Of a stretch of DNA of 64,000 bases, positions 26,059 to 35,230 are shown piece by piece (positions within the stretch are counted from its first letter, which is position 1; each line of letters opens with the position of its first letter). Both the position numbers and the translations under genes were made by a program. Below the pieces are notes generated by a model that saw only the letters and a list, made by a program, of their open reading frames with translations, ran no database searches and was not told where the DNA came from. Origin of the DNA: M3007 sp046329435 (GTDB taxonomy: Bacteria > Bacteroidota > Bacteroidia > Chitinophagales > Saprospiraceae); assembly GCA_046329435.1 (NCBI GenBank), contig JAXLUR010000006.1, forward strand, positions 62,001-126,000. Reading direction: 5' to 3'.

Positions 26059-26553
26059 TTATCTTTTATACGCTCGCCAGGCCTGGTCGATAAAAAGGCA
26101 AACCACACCCGCTGTGATCGACACATCGGCAAAATTGAAAATACCGGTTTTCAGCATACCAAACTGGATGAACAGGAAATCGGTGACGGAGCCGTACAAA
26201 AACCGGTCGAGCATATTGCCCAAACCGCCGCCGATAATACAACTCAGGCTCAACAGCCCGACGCGGCTCAAGCCGGAAGGCCGGAGCAGCCACCAAAGCG
26301 AGCCGACCAGCAACAGCAGGGGCAAACCCAGAAGAAAAACATACCTGGCCGCTTCGGGCAACTGATCGCCCATGCTGAGGAATGCGCCCGAGTTTTCGAC
26401 CTTGGTGAGTATCAGATGCCCTTGAAAATAATGCTGGCGATCGTACTCGGGTATGTTTTCACGCACCAGCGCTTTCGATACCTGGTCGCAGCCGGCGTTG
26501 ATCAGAATGACGACCAACAGCACGGCAAAATGGTATCCTTTTTTCCAATTCAT
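26059..26553 (-). CDS. lspA: Lipoprotein signal peptidase
   Basis: Aspartyl protease of 164 aa in the inner membrane that removes signal peptides from diacylglyceryl prolipoproteins (signal peptidase II). Four transmembrane helices are visible. Conserved blocks are CDQVSKALV near the first helix, LTKVENSGAFLSMG, and the catalytic aspartates in GGLGNMLDRFLYGSVTDF and FNFADVSI. It fits the many lipoproteins encoded around it. It ends at the bidirectional terminator and lies 30 bp from the next minus-strand gene upstream, with which it may share a transcript. Confidence 0.95.
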   Translation of the reverse strand: MNWKKGYHFAVLLVVILINAGCDQVSKALVRENIPEYDRQHYFQGHLILTKVENSGAFLSMGDQLPEAARYVFLLGLPLLLLVGSLWWLLRPSGLSRVGLLSLSCIIGGGLGNMLDRFLYGSVTDFLFIQFGMLKTGIFNFADVSITAGVVCLFIDQAWRAYKR

Positions 26554-26583
26554 AGGTCAATTTATTGTAAATGAACAGGTTAA

Positions 26584-28380
26584 TCATACCAACTCGTGGT
26601 AGCACACATGCCCGGCTTTGGTGACCTGATAGAGGTATTTTTTCATGTCCCAGGCGGCTGTCGGGCAGCGTTCGGCGCACAAACCACAGTGCAGGCATAC
26701 GTTTTCGTCCTTGATCATAACGCGGCCCGTGGGCAGGTTGTCAGAAACGTAGAGGTCTTGCGTCAGATTATGCGCGGGCGCCGAAAGTCGGGTACGCAGT
26801 TCGTCTTCCTCTCCGTTCAGGGTAAACGTAATGCAGGAAGTCGGGCAAATATCGACGCAGGCATCGCATTCGATACACAGCGAACGGGTGAATACGGTTT
26901 GAACGTCGCAATTGAGGCAGCGTTGCGCTTCGCGGAAGCCAGTGTCAGGCGAAAAACCGAGCTCTACTTCAAGCGTGCGGCTTTTCAGCGCCACTTCGTT
27001 GGCGGCATGGGGCACGGCGTAGCGTTTGTCGTCGGAGATCGGGCTGTCGTAGCTCCACTCGTGAATGCCCATTTTCTGCGCCACCAGATTGGTGGTTGGC
27101 GGCAGACGGTCGGCTTTCAGGTCGAGGCCCTGGCAGTACAGGTCGATGGAAACAGCGGCCTGGTGACCGTGTGCCACAGCCGTGATGACGTTTTTGGGGC
27201 CGAGCGCGGCGTCGCCGCCGAAAAACACATTGGGCAGCGAAGAAGCGAAGGTTTGCGGGTCGATGACCGGCATACCCCATTTATCGAATTCGAGGCCCAG
27301 ATCGCGTTCTATCCAGGGGAAAGAATTTTCCTGGCCGATGGCCACCAGTACGTCGTCGGCTTCGAAATAGACCAGCGGCTCGCCGGTCGGTTCGAGTCGG
27401 CGTTTGCCGTTGGCATCGTACACCGCCGCGACTTTTTCAAAACGCATGCCCGCGAGTTTGCCATTTTCAATAACAAACTCCTTGGGAACGTGATTGTTAT
27501 AGATAGGAATATCTTCCCGTTGCGCATCTTCGATCTCCCAGGGGCTGGCTTTCATTTCCTCGAACGGACTGCGCACCACCACTTTCACGTCAGTGCCGCC
27601 GAGGCGGCGGGCCGTGCGGCAGCAGTCCATAGCAGTGTTGCCGCCGCCGAGTACCAGCACCCGGCGACCGACGGTCGAAGTGTGCTCGAACGCCACGCTG
27701 GCCAGCCAGTCGATGCCGACATGCACATTTCCGGCGGCTTCTTTACGGCCTGGAATATCCAGATCGCGGCCCTTGGGCGCGCCCGTGCCAACAAAAACCG
27801 CGTCGTAGCCGCTGTTCAGCACGTCGCGGAGGCTGCTGACGTAGTGGTTAAAATGGGTATGAATGCCGAGGCGGAGCACAAAACCGACTTCCTCGTCGAG
27901 CACCTGTTCGGGCAGTCGAAAAGCCGGAATCTGGCTGCGCATCATGCCGCCGCCTTTGGAGAGTTCGTCGTAGAGATCGATCTGGTAGCCCAGCGGCGCC
28001 AGGTCGCGGGCCACCGTAAGCGAGGCGGGGCCGGCGCCGATCAGCGCGATACGTTTGCCGTTGGAGGGAAAAGGCCCCTGCGGCATGTATTCCAGCACAT
28101 CGTCCTTGTTGTCGGCCGCCACCCTTTTGAGGCGGCAGATCGCCACGGGTTTTTCTTCCACACGACCGCGGCGGCAGGCGGGTTCGCAGGGGCGATCGCA
28201 GGTGCGCCCCAGCACGCCGGGAAACACATTGGATTCCCAGTTGACCATGTAGGCTTCCGAATAGCGGCCCGCCGCGATGAGGCGGATATATTCGGGCACG
28301 GGCGTATGGGCCGGGCAGGCGTACTGACAATCAACTACTTTATGAAAGTATTCGGGATCTTGAATATTGGTCGGTTGCAC
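26584..28380 (-). CDS. FAD-dependent oxidoreductase of the GltD type with C-terminal ferredoxin domain
   Basis: 598-aa iron-sulfur flavoprotein. The N-terminal 100 residues are the GltD-like [4Fe-4S] region (CQYACPAHTPVPEY, CDRPCEPACRRG). Residues about 105-440 form the FAD/NAD(P)H module (ALIGAGPASLTVARDL, VLGGGNTAMDCCRTARRLG, VFFGGDAALGP). The C terminus has two ferredoxin-type motifs (CIECDACVDICPTSC and CLHCGLCAERCPTAAW). Relatives couple NAD(P)H to ferredoxin or to glutamate synthase; the nearby korAB suggests it exchanges electrons with 2-oxoacid:ferredoxin oxidoreductase. The start is GTG at 28380, because an in-frame stop lies a few codons upstream and no ATG intervenes. Confidence 0.85.
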   Translation of the reverse strand: MQPTNIQDPEYFHKVVDCQYACPAHTPVPEYIRLIAAGRYSEAYMVNWESNVFPGVLGRTCDRPCEPACRRGRVEEKPVAICRLKRVAADNKDDVLEYMPQGPFPSNGKRIALIGAGPASLTVARDLAPLGYQIDLYDELSKGGGMMRSQIPAFRLPEQVLDEEVGFVLRLGIHTHFNHYVSSLRDVLNSGYDAVFVGTGAPKGRDLDIPGRKEAAGNVHVGIDWLASVAFEHTSTVGRRVLVLGGGNTAMDCCRTARRLGGTDVKVVVRSPFEEMKASPWEIEDAQREDIPIYNNHVPKEFVIENGKLAGMRFEKVAAVYDANGKRRLEPTGEPLVYFEADDVLVAIGQENSFPWIERDLGLEFDKWGMPVIDPQTFASSLPNVFFGGDAALGPKNVITAVAHGHQAAVSIDLYCQGLDLKADRLPPTTNLVAQKMGIHEWSYDSPISDDKRYAVPHAANEVALKSRTLEVELGFSPDTGFREAQRCLNCDVQTVFTRSLCIECDACVDICPTSCITFTLNGEEDELRTRLSAPAHNLTQDLYVSDNLPTGRVMIKDENVCLHCGLCAERCPTAAWDMKKYLYQVTKAGHVCYHELV

Positions 28381-28556
28381 AGCAAAAATGGATTTTTCTC
28401 AACAATCGGATGAGCGGGTAAATATGCAATGTTTGTCATCAACCGCTCCAAATTTTTTTCCATAAAATGTACCTGCCCCGAAATTGTGATTAAAGCCGAC
28501 GGTCACACGGATGCGAACTATCTTCGCCCCCGCTTTTCTGAACCATAACTGCCCAC

Positions 28557-29231
28557 ATGATTGACCTGATCCAACAGTTTTTTGACTTCATTTTACACCT
28601 CGACAAATACCTGGAAGACATTGTTCGGGAATATGAGCTGATGACCTATCTGATCCTCGCCCTGATCATTTTTTGTGAAACCGGCCTGGTGGTCACGCCT
28701 ATTTTGCCGGGCGACTCCCTGCTGTTTGCAGCCGGCCTGATTACCGCCAAAACAGGTATTCTCAACGTCTGGCTGCTGATTCCCCTGCTTTTTATGGCGG
28801 CGATTCTGGGCGACAATACCAATTATTTCTTTGGGCGATACCTCGGCAACAGGGTGTTTACACGGGACTATTGGTTCCTGAAAAGAAAATACATCGACCG
28901 GACCCAGGAGTTTTATGAAAAATACGGCGGCCGCACCCTGGTCATCGCGCGCTTTGTGCCGATCGTGCGCACATTCGCTCCGTTTGTTGCAGGGGTAGGC
29001 AATATGGCTTACCAGCGTTTTATCGGCTACTGCGTCGCCGGAGGTATCCTGTGGGTATCGGCGCTCACGCTGGCCGGTTATTATTTCGGACAAATTCCGT
29101 TTGTAAAAAACAACTTCGAACTCGTCATTTTCGGCATTATCGGGGTGTCTTTGCTGCCCATTATTGTTGAAGTGGTCAAAGCCAAGCTAAGAAGCCGGAA
29201 GACGGCGGCCGGCCGTCAGTCGTCGAATTGA
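28557..29231 (+). CDS. DedA family membrane protein
   Basis: 224-aa inner-membrane protein of the DedA/SNARE-associated family. These proteins are lipid transporters or flippases needed for envelope integrity. Typical features are the glycine/proline-rich re-entrant segment ETGLVVTPILPGDSLLF, then GDNTNYFFGRYLGNRVF, and the second re-entrant motif RTLVIARFVPIVRTFAPFVAG with its conserved arginines. Several hydrophobic helices follow. It is the first plus-strand gene after the convergent/divergent switch at 28.4 kb and is followed 26 bp later by a probable lipoprotein gene. Confidence 0.92.
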   Translation: MIDLIQQFFDFILHLDKYLEDIVREYELMTYLILALIIFCETGLVVTPILPGDSLLFAAGLITAKTGILNVWLLIPLLFMAAILGDNTNYFFGRYLGNRVFTRDYWFLKRKYIDRTQEFYEKYGGRTLVIARFVPIVRTFAPFVAGVGNMAYQRFIGYCVAGGILWVSALTLAGYYFGQIPFVKNNFELVIFGIIGVSLLPIIVEVVKAKLRSRKTAAGRQSSN

Positions 29232-29257
29232 GTCAAAATTAATTCAAAACATACAAG

Positions 29258-29971
29258 ATGAACTTTTCCGAATTCGGGAGCAAACTATTGCTCCTCGCGG
29301 TCCTTGCGTTGGCCGGCAATGCCTGCAACAACAGGCCGTCCACCCCACCCACGGCGGCTCAGGCCGATGATGCAAACGTTGAAAAAGCCGTTTCCGAAGC
29401 GCTCCGCAAGCCGGTCGAAAAAGAAATGACCATTCCCGTGGCGTTGAAATTTGACTACTTCAAAACGGCCGACAATTATGCTTTTGCCCTGGCCACCATG
29501 CAACAGCCCGACGGCCAGCAAATGAATTTTGCACAAACGCCCTTCAAAACAGCGGCCGAAGCAGGCGGCTACTCCGACAACGTCTGTGGTTTGCTGCAAA
29601 AGGAAAATGGCGCCTGGAACGTGCTCGCGATCACTGTCGGCTCCACCGATGTGCCCAGCGTATGCTGTTGGAAAGAATACCGCGTACCGAAAGCGCTGTT
29701 TCCGCCCGATATGGCCGCCGACGATTGCAGCGTCAATCCGCCGTTTGTTTACGTGGACAACTCGGGTCGGATCTACGTCAATGGCGGTATCGGACTGAAT
29801 TTTGAAGAAATGAAGGTCGAACTCGTCAAGGCCCTGGGCCGGATGGACGCCGTCCCGGATAAAATCGACCTCAGTTTCGGCGACGAGATTCTGATGGGTA
29901 CGCGCCAGGAAGTGGAAACGCTGGCTGCCGAAGCCATTGCCGAGGCGAAGGCCGCGAAGCAGAAGAAATAA
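29258..29971 (+). CDS. Probable secreted or lipoprotein, function unknown
   Basis: 237-aa protein with an N-terminal hydrophobic segment followed by GNACNN, which may be an imperfect lipobox. After a low-complexity linker, residues 60-225 form a beta-rich domain with DYFKTADNYAFALATM and an unusual VPSVCCWKEYRVP motif, then FVYVDNSGRIYVNGGI. I do not recognise the family. The C terminus is an Ala/Lys-rich helix. It lies 26 bp after the DedA gene and is followed by a MITE-like repeat. Confidence 0.6.
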   Translation: MNFSEFGSKLLLLAVLALAGNACNNRPSTPPTAAQADDANVEKAVSEALRKPVEKEMTIPVALKFDYFKTADNYAFALATMQQPDGQQMNFAQTPFKTAAEAGGYSDNVCGLLQKENGAWNVLAITVGSTDVPSVCCWKEYRVPKALFPPDMAADDCSVNPPFVYVDNSGRIYVNGGIGLNFEEMKVELVKALGRMDAVPDKIDLSFGDEILMGTRQEVETLAAEAIAEAKAAKQKK

Positions 29972-30016
29972 ACGGCTTGTCTTGAAACATACTTCATCGC
30001 GGGCAGGGGCGCGATG

Positions 30017-30162
30017 ATGAGGTCGTCTCATAAATTGTTCTCCCGTCGGAGGCCCGGATTGTTGACGGAGAAATGATAATTGGCGTCATCCCGGTTTTAT
30101 GTTTAGAAACCAAACAATCATTGGCTTGCCAGGCGCAAAAGCGACTTATGAGACGGCCTCAT
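30017..30162. repeat. 146-bp MITE-like element with terminal inverted repeats
   Basis: Terminal repeats ATGAGGTCGTCTCATAA (30017-30033) and TTATGAGACGGCCTCAT (30146-30162) are inverted copies with one mismatch. The interior of about 112 bp has no open frame. It fills the gap between convergent genes ending at 29971 and 30176. GAGACGGCCTC-like ends occur in IS5-type elements, so a non-autonomous relative is plausible. A short AT duplication is possible but not certain. Confidence 0.55.
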
Positions 30163-30175
30163 ATATCCCCTTTTC

Positions 30176-30886
30176 TCAGTCAACCTTCCTGAACCGCGCG
30201 ATTTCCTTTCCGTCTTTGTCAAGAAGAACGAGGCGAAGGTTCTCTAGTCTGAAAAATCTGGCAGCCCTGATAATTTTGAAATATTCGCTTTCCGCGGCGG
30301 CGTACTCGCAAGCCATCAAGGTCGAAACAGGGCTACTGAAATGGATATAGGTTCCGTAAGATTCTATTTGTCCGGAATACTGGTTGCAGGGGGCGTTGCC
30401 GCCATATCGGTTTTCGGCGAGCATAATTTCCAGCACAGGTTTTTTCTCCCTCGGCAGCTTGTTGAGCGCGGCATTGTCTTTGGCCGACTCGAAAGCCCAG
30501 ATGTCGTGCAGGCGCATGTCGGGGGGCGTCTGTTTCTTTTCGAGCACTTCGACCAGGCGGTACAGGCTTTTCGGGCCGCCCGGCTGCGGATGCTCAACTT
30601 TTTGCTCGAAGACCTTGATCTTGTATTCAAATCCATCCACATGGGAAAAACCCTGTATTGGGTCTGAGAAATACCGCCAGGCTGTTTCATTTTCGCCTTT
30701 CACCAGCAGGCATTCCATCAGCGCCGGGCCCGGACAGGCCGCTTTGTGGTTGGCCACCCATAGAATTACAGTGCCGTCGGGAGCGGGGGCAGGAACTTGC
30801 GGAGGCGTTGTTTTACAAGCTGTTATAAAACAACAAACAGCGGCAACAAGGTAAAGTGGTACGCGCATCATCAGTTTGAGTTTCAT
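30176..30886 (-). CDS. Lipoprotein with DUF4377 and META (HslJ-like) domains
   Basis: 236-aa lipoprotein (signal ends FITAC at residues 20-24). Residues about 40-115 match DUF4377: ANHKAACPGPALMECLLVKG, then WRYFSDPIQGFSHVDGFEYKI. Residues about 125-236 form a META domain like the heat-shock protein HslJ: IWAFESA, GGNAPCNQYSGQIE and TLMACEYAAAESEYFKI. The pairing of DUF4377 with META is common in envelope lipoproteins of Bacteroidota and Proteobacteria. The function is unknown; stress-related envelope roles are suggested for the family. Confidence 0.83.
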   Translation of the reverse strand: MKLKLMMRVPLYLVAAVCCFITACKTTPPQVPAPAPDGTVILWVANHKAACPGPALMECLLVKGENETAWRYFSDPIQGFSHVDGFEYKIKVFEQKVEHPQPGGPKSLYRLVEVLEKKQTPPDMRLHDIWAFESAKDNAALNKLPREKKPVLEIMLAENRYGGNAPCNQYSGQIESYGTYIHFSSPVSTLMACEYAAAESEYFKIIRAARFFRLENLRLVLLDKDGKEIARFRKVD

Positions 30887-30997
30887 TGGTCAGAGAATGT
30901 TAAAAGGGGCTCTTCCCGGCTGATGTTCAGGCCTTGGCAAAACCGATACGATCAGACAGGAAGCGTTTTTTTCAGGGATGTTTGCACGGTTCCTGAT

Positions 30998-31044
30998 AAA
31001 AAAATGTTGCACAATGTCCATGCGTTGGATGCTTTGTGCAACAT
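30998..31044 (-). terminator. Terminator of the aldolase gene
   Basis: 11-bp perfect stem (ATGTTGCACAA at 31004-31014 with TTGTGCAACAT at 31034-31044), 19-base loop. On the minus strand it ends in a run of seven U (plus-strand A-run 30998-31004). It is 34 bp past the aldolase stop. Confidence 0.75.
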
Positions 31045-31077
31045 TCTTTTATCAAGATGGTACGACGGGCGTCAAAA

Positions 31078-32148
31078 TTATGCGTTACGGCCCAGGCAAT
31101 TCAGGTCCTCGAAAGCCTGCCGCAAGCGTGTGACGAAACTTTTCTCGCCTTCGCGCAGCCATACCCGCGGGTCGTAGAATTTTTTGTTGGGCTTGTCGGC
31201 GCCGTCGGGGTTGCCTATTTGGCCCTGGAGGTAGCCTTTTTTCGCTTCATAAAAACTGCGTACGCCATCCCAGAAAGCCCATTGCATATCGGTGTCGATA
31301 TTCATTTTGACGGCGCCGTAGCTGATGGCTTCGCGGATTTCCTCCTGCGAGGAGCCCGAGCCGCCGTGGAAGACAAAATTGACGGGGTTGGCTTCGTTGA
31401 GGCCGAATTTCTGGCGAATATAGTCCTGCGAATTTTTCAGGATAACGGGCTGCAGTTTCACGTTGCCGGGTTTGTACACGCCATGCACGTTGCCGAATGC
31501 CGCAGCGATGGTGAAACGGTGGCTGACTTTTTTCAGTTCTTCGTAAGCATGCGATACCTCGTGCGGCTGGGTGTACAGGCGGGAGGAGTCAACATCGGAA
31601 TTGTCCACCCCGTCTTCTTCGCCGCCGGTGACGCCGAGTTCGATTTCGAGGGTCATACCCATTTTGGCCATTCGGGCGAGATAGCGAGCCGAGATCTCGA
31701 TATTTTCTTCCAACGGTTCTTCCGACAGGTCGAGCATATGGCTGCTGTACAGTGGGTAGCCGTGTTTTTCATAAAATTTTTCGCCGGCATCGAGGAGCCC
31801 GTCCACCCACTGGATGATGTTCAGGGCGCAGTGGTCGGTGTGCAGAATGACCGGCACGCCATAGGCCTCAGCCATGGCATGTACGTGCTGGGCGCCGCTG
31901 ATGCCGCCGAGGATGGAAGCGCGCTGGCCCTCGTTCGAGAGGGCTTTGCCGGCAAAAAATGCCGCTCCGCCGTGCGAAAACTGGATGATGACAGGGCTAT
32001 TGACCGCCGCTGCCGTTTCAAGCACGGCGTTGACGGAATTGGTGCCGATTACATTGACGGCAGGGAGGGCAAAATCGTGTTGATTGGCGTAATCAAGCAG
32101 TTCGGTGACTTCGTCGCCGTGTAGCACGCCGGGGCGAAAACGACTCAT
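31078..32148 (-). CDS. fbaA: Class II fructose-bisphosphate aldolase
   Basis: 356-aa zinc enzyme of glycolysis and gluconeogenesis that splits fructose-1,6-bisphosphate into dihydroxyacetone phosphate and glyceraldehyde-3-phosphate. Conserved parts are FALPAVNVIGTNSVNAVLE, the HTDHCALN zinc/active-site motif, LEIELGVTGGEEDGVDN, and the phosphate-binding FHGGSGSSQEEI and VKMNIDTDMQWAF segments. Length fits the class IIA (E. coli FbaA-like) type. It is transcribed alone and has its own terminator. Confidence 0.95.
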   Translation of the reverse strand: MSRFRPGVLHGDEVTELLDYANQHDFALPAVNVIGTNSVNAVLETAAAVNSPVIIQFSHGGAAFFAGKALSNEGQRASILGGISGAQHVHAMAEAYGVPVILHTDHCALNIIQWVDGLLDAGEKFYEKHGYPLYSSHMLDLSEEPLEENIEISARYLARMAKMGMTLEIELGVTGGEEDGVDNSDVDSSRLYTQPHEVSHAYEELKKVSHRFTIAAAFGNVHGVYKPGNVKLQPVILKNSQDYIRQKFGLNEANPVNFVFHGGSGSSQEEIREAISYGAVKMNIDTDMQWAFWDGVRSFYEAKKGYLQGQIGNPDGADKPNKKFYDPRVWLREGEKSFVTRLRQAFEDLNCLGRNA

Positions 32149-32523
32149 GGAGTGTTGCGTTATGAGTGATAAAATATGAAGGTTGCGGCGTTTCCGGGGG
32201 ACTCATAACCTGGTCGGGGTGGTGTGGGCGCGGCGAAGGTATGGATTTAGAGCCTGTTTGAGATTTTCTCGCCGGGCCAAAAAAGGTTCTTTTTTCCATT
32301 ATACTTGGCCAGACAACGCGTTTCCGCCCGATTGCCTGGATGTTATTGGCAACGACGCTGACAAAAAACCTGCCCCGCCTGTCACGGCGTCCGAATCACT
32401 TTTCCGGTCTTCACCATGCGCCCCTGCTGCCGCAGCACGTAGTGATAAGCCCCGGCCGGCAGACCATCCAGGCGCACGGTAGCGGCCGGAGCAATTTGCA
32501 GGCCCGGCCTGAGCAATACCGCC
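32149..32523. other. Intergenic region with a rearrangement scar (375 bp)
   Basis: No complete gene. The right half (32382 to about 32530) is occupied by the minus-strand remnant of a T9SS sorting domain described separately. The left half (32149-32381) shows no coding signal, clear promoter or hairpin. The region abuts the truncated start of the plus-strand propeller gene. Confidence 0.5.
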
Positions 32524-32530
32524 GTGACCT
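32382..32530 (-). pseudogene. T9SS C-terminal domain fragment
   Basis: Reading the minus strand gives VTAVLLRPGLQIAP, then VRLDGLPAGAYHYVLRQQG and RMVKTGKVIRTP, then a TGA stop (32382-32384). This is the last 40-50 residues of a type A T9SS sorting domain, with the typical LPAGxYxxxL and K-x-GK-V end. Upstream the frame hits stops near 32555, and no body of a secreted protein precedes it, because that space is taken by an oppositely oriented gene. It is an orphan 3' end left by deletion or inversion. Confidence 0.75.
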
Positions 32531-33990
32531 GTTTCTGGAACAGCTTTCCTGCAAACGCCGATCAGCCTTATGACTGGTACCTGCCAGAGTGGATCAAGGG
32601 GGTAAAAACCGACGACGGCAGATTCATCGCGGGCGGCATCGTAGATGTAAAAATCTGGAACACTTTACCGCAAAGCGCGGCCGAACCCGCCGACCTCCTG
32701 CTTTCCAACAGCTGGTACAACAACGGCGATGGCAACGACATCGTAGTCGCCGACGGCCGGCTTTACGTCAACAATTACAACGGCAACAACGTGCAGGTGT
32801 ACGACGCAATCCCCGTCGCTTCCGGCCAGCAGCCCGACTGGGCGCTGGGCAGCCCGGCCGTAGAATACAACACACTCAACGACCTGCATTATATTCAGAA
32901 CCCCATCCTTTGTACCGACGGCCAGCACCTGATTGCGAGCTCCGATTTCGACCGTACGCTGTGGATATGGAACAGCACGGAGCCAGCGGTCGGACAAACG
33001 CCGGATGTTGCCATCAACCTGAAAACCAATAATTTATTCGTTCGAGACAACGCGGTTTTTGATCAAAAACTCATTCTCGCCGGACAAAAAAACGTAGCCG
33101 TCTGGAACGGCATTCCAACAGCGCCGACCGGCCCGGCCAAAATCTTCAACAACCACATCGGCACTGCGCAGTTTGAATACCTGAACGCCGTGGCGTACGA
33201 CAGCGCATTTTTCTATCTCGGCGAGCGCTCGGGCAAAATCTGGCTTTGGGATCACCTGCCCGCCAGCGACAACGACAACCCCGATCTGGAAATCGATTTG
33301 CCTTACGAGCCGCTCAGCAGCCTGCATAGCGACGGCGAATACCTCACCGCAACTATTCAGAACGGCCAGCCTTACATCCTGATTTTCAAGGTCGCAGAAC
33401 TACAGAACGGCAACCTGTCGCCCTGGAAAATCATCACCCGCGACCCGCCAGTACCGGGTCAGCCGCCGTCGCTCCCCCTGAACCTGTGCGCCAGCGCCAT
33501 TACCTTCAATGGCAGCCTGGCCATTGCCAACACGAACAACCACAACGTATTGCTTTGGGAAAACATCGAAGATGCAGGCGATCCAGCCTCGGCGATCGTA
33601 CTCGGGCAAGCACAGATGGGAAATACCCAGCCGGGCCTCGGCGACCAATACCTGACCCTGCCGCAGTCGTTGTGCGCCGTAGGCAATCATTTGTGGGTGG
33701 GAGAAGTCAAGTTCTCTTCCCGTATCCTTCGGTACAGTTATACAGCGAGTACGAACACGCAGGAAACCGGGCAAACCACACTGAATCTCTGGCCAAATCC
33801 GGCCAGCGATCTGTTGCACATTGACAGCCCTGCATCCATTCAGACCGTTCGGGTGTTCGACGCGCAGGGCAGCCTCAGGGGAACCTTTTCAGAACAACCC
33901 ATTTCGGTAAAAGGCTGGCCTTCCGGCTTATATTTTTTACAAATCAGCACAGAAAAAGGCCCTGTTTGTAAAAATTTCATCAAAAACTGA
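32524..33990 (+). pseudogene. 5'-truncated NHL-like beta-propeller protein with T9SS sorting domain
   Basis: 488 codons open from a GTG at 32524. The protein is built of propeller units ending in W(N/D)xxP, such as IWNTLPQSAAEPAD, WIWNSTEP, VWNGIPTAP, WLWDHLPASD and LWENIEDAG. A type A T9SS domain follows (LNLWPNPASDLLHID ... LPSGLYFLQ-like end). The first unit begins mid-blade (CFWNSFPANADQPYD) and there is no signal peptide. The 5' end therefore seems lost at the junction with the opposing T9SS fragment. It would not be exported as it stands, so it is called a pseudogene; an assembly join is the alternative. Confidence 0.7.
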
Positions 33991-35137
33991 GGGCTTCGGT
34001 CAGGGCTTCCATATCGGCGGCATCGTTGTACACATGGGGTGAAATGCGCACAAAATCGCCCCGTACAGACACCGAAATACCAGCCTCTTTCAGCTTTTGC
34101 TGCACGTCGGCGGGTTTGACCTGCGGCGGAAGTTCGATCCCGAACAGATGGGCCGCCCGCCAGTCGGGGTGTTCGGTGTGGTAACCCAAAGCCGTCCATT
34201 TGGGCAGGTAAGGGGCGATCAAAGCATGGCAATAAGCCTGTATGTTGCCGGGGCCCCAGGCCAGTATTTGTTCGAGCGCCGCGATGCACATGGGCACCGC
34301 GATAAAATTGCTTCTTTCGCCCACATCGAATCGCCGGGCGCCGGGCTGGTAATCCGGCTGGTAATTGACGAGTTGGGCAAAATCCTCACTGTTGCGGCGG
34401 TTGACCCAGTTTTCCTCGAGGGGCTGCCCTTCTATAAAAGCCGGCCCCAGCCAGGCATAGCCGGTTGAGTACGGCCCCATCAGCCATTTGTAGCCAGCAC
34501 AGATCAGTGCATCGAGGCCGAAAGCCTGGACGTCGAGCGGCAGCGCGCCGACACTTTGCGTGCCGTCTGCCACGATCAATCCTCCGTGGCGGTGGGTTTT
34601 GTCAGCAATTTGTTCAAGATCGAAACGCGTCCCGTTGGCCCAGTGCACGTGCCCGAGGGCCACGAGCGCGGTTCGGTCGTCGATGGCATGGAGAATACGC
34701 TCATTCCAGTTTTTCGCTCGAAGTTCTTTCCCGACCGGCATCGCTACGAATTCAAGGTCGAGGCCGCGCTCGCCGGCCAATTTCATCCAGGGATACACAT
34801 TGCTGGGAAACTGGGCATCGGCCATGATGATTTTTTGTCCGGCACGCGTGGGCAGGTTTTTGGCCACGATGGCCATTCCGTACGACGCCGAGGGAATAAG
34901 TGCGACTTCGTCGGCAGCGCGGGCATTGATCAATCGGGCAAAAAGGGCGCGCAAACGTTCAGCATCCTCAAAAAAATCTGCCGTGCTGATCCGCTGTGGC
35001 TGTCGTTTCCGCAGCAAGCCTGACAGGCCGGCCTCTTCCACCGACCTCAGCATGGGCGACATGTAGGCGCCGTTGAGGTAGTGCTGGCCGGGGTCGAGGG
35101 AGAAGAGATGTTTTTGACAGTGGAGCAAGGTTTTCAA
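33980..35137 (-). CDS. Class V aminotransferase-fold PLP enzyme
   Basis: 385-aa PLP-dependent enzyme of the cysteine desulfurase/kynureninase-like fold type I group. The PLP lysine is in ICAGYKWLMGPYSTGYAWLG; upstream ADGTQSVGALPLDVQAFG gives the cofactor-ring aspartate, and HVHWANGTRFDLEQIAD also matches. The N terminus lacks a clear ATG: the frame stops just upstream (TAA) and the first start-like codon is TTG at 35137, giving YLNGAYMSPM, which is the conserved substrate region. The reaction cannot be named from sequence. Its end overlaps the convergent propeller gene by 11 bases. Confidence 0.85.
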   Translation of the reverse strand: MKTLLHCQKHLFSLDPGQHYLNGAYMSPMLRSVEEAGLSGLLRKRQPQRISTADFFEDAERLRALFARLINARAADEVALIPSASYGMAIVAKNLPTRAGQKIIMADAQFPSNVYPWMKLAGERGLDLEFVAMPVGKELRAKNWNERILHAIDDRTALVALGHVHWANGTRFDLEQIADKTHRHGGLIVADGTQSVGALPLDVQAFGLDALICAGYKWLMGPYSTGYAWLGPAFIEGQPLEENWVNRRNSEDFAQLVNYQPDYQPGARRFDVGERSNFIAVPMCIAALEQILAWGPGNIQAYCHALIAPYLPKWTALGYHTEHPDWRAAHLFGIELPPQVKPADVQQKLKEAGISVSVRGDFVRISPHVYNDAADMEALTEALSF

Positions 35138-35174
35138 ATTTTAGCGCCTATCCCGAAACGTCTTGAAACGCCCG

Positions 35175-35214
35175 AAAAAAAAGCAGGATTGAAGCGTCGA
35201 TGCATCAATCCTGC
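35175..35214 (-). terminator. Terminator of trxB
   Basis: 10-bp perfect stem (GCAGGATTGA at 35183-35192 with TCAATCCTGC at 35205-35214), 12-base loop, and a U-run on the minus strand (plus-strand A-run 35175-35182). It begins 17 bp past the trxB stop. Confidence 0.85.
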
Positions 35215-35230
35215 CTGAATCCTGTATTGT

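Noticed and set aside
26596..28413. 605-codon frame on the plus strand opposite the GltD-like gene
   Set aside because: No recognisable domain; the minus strand has all cofactor motifs. Regarded as an antisense shadow.
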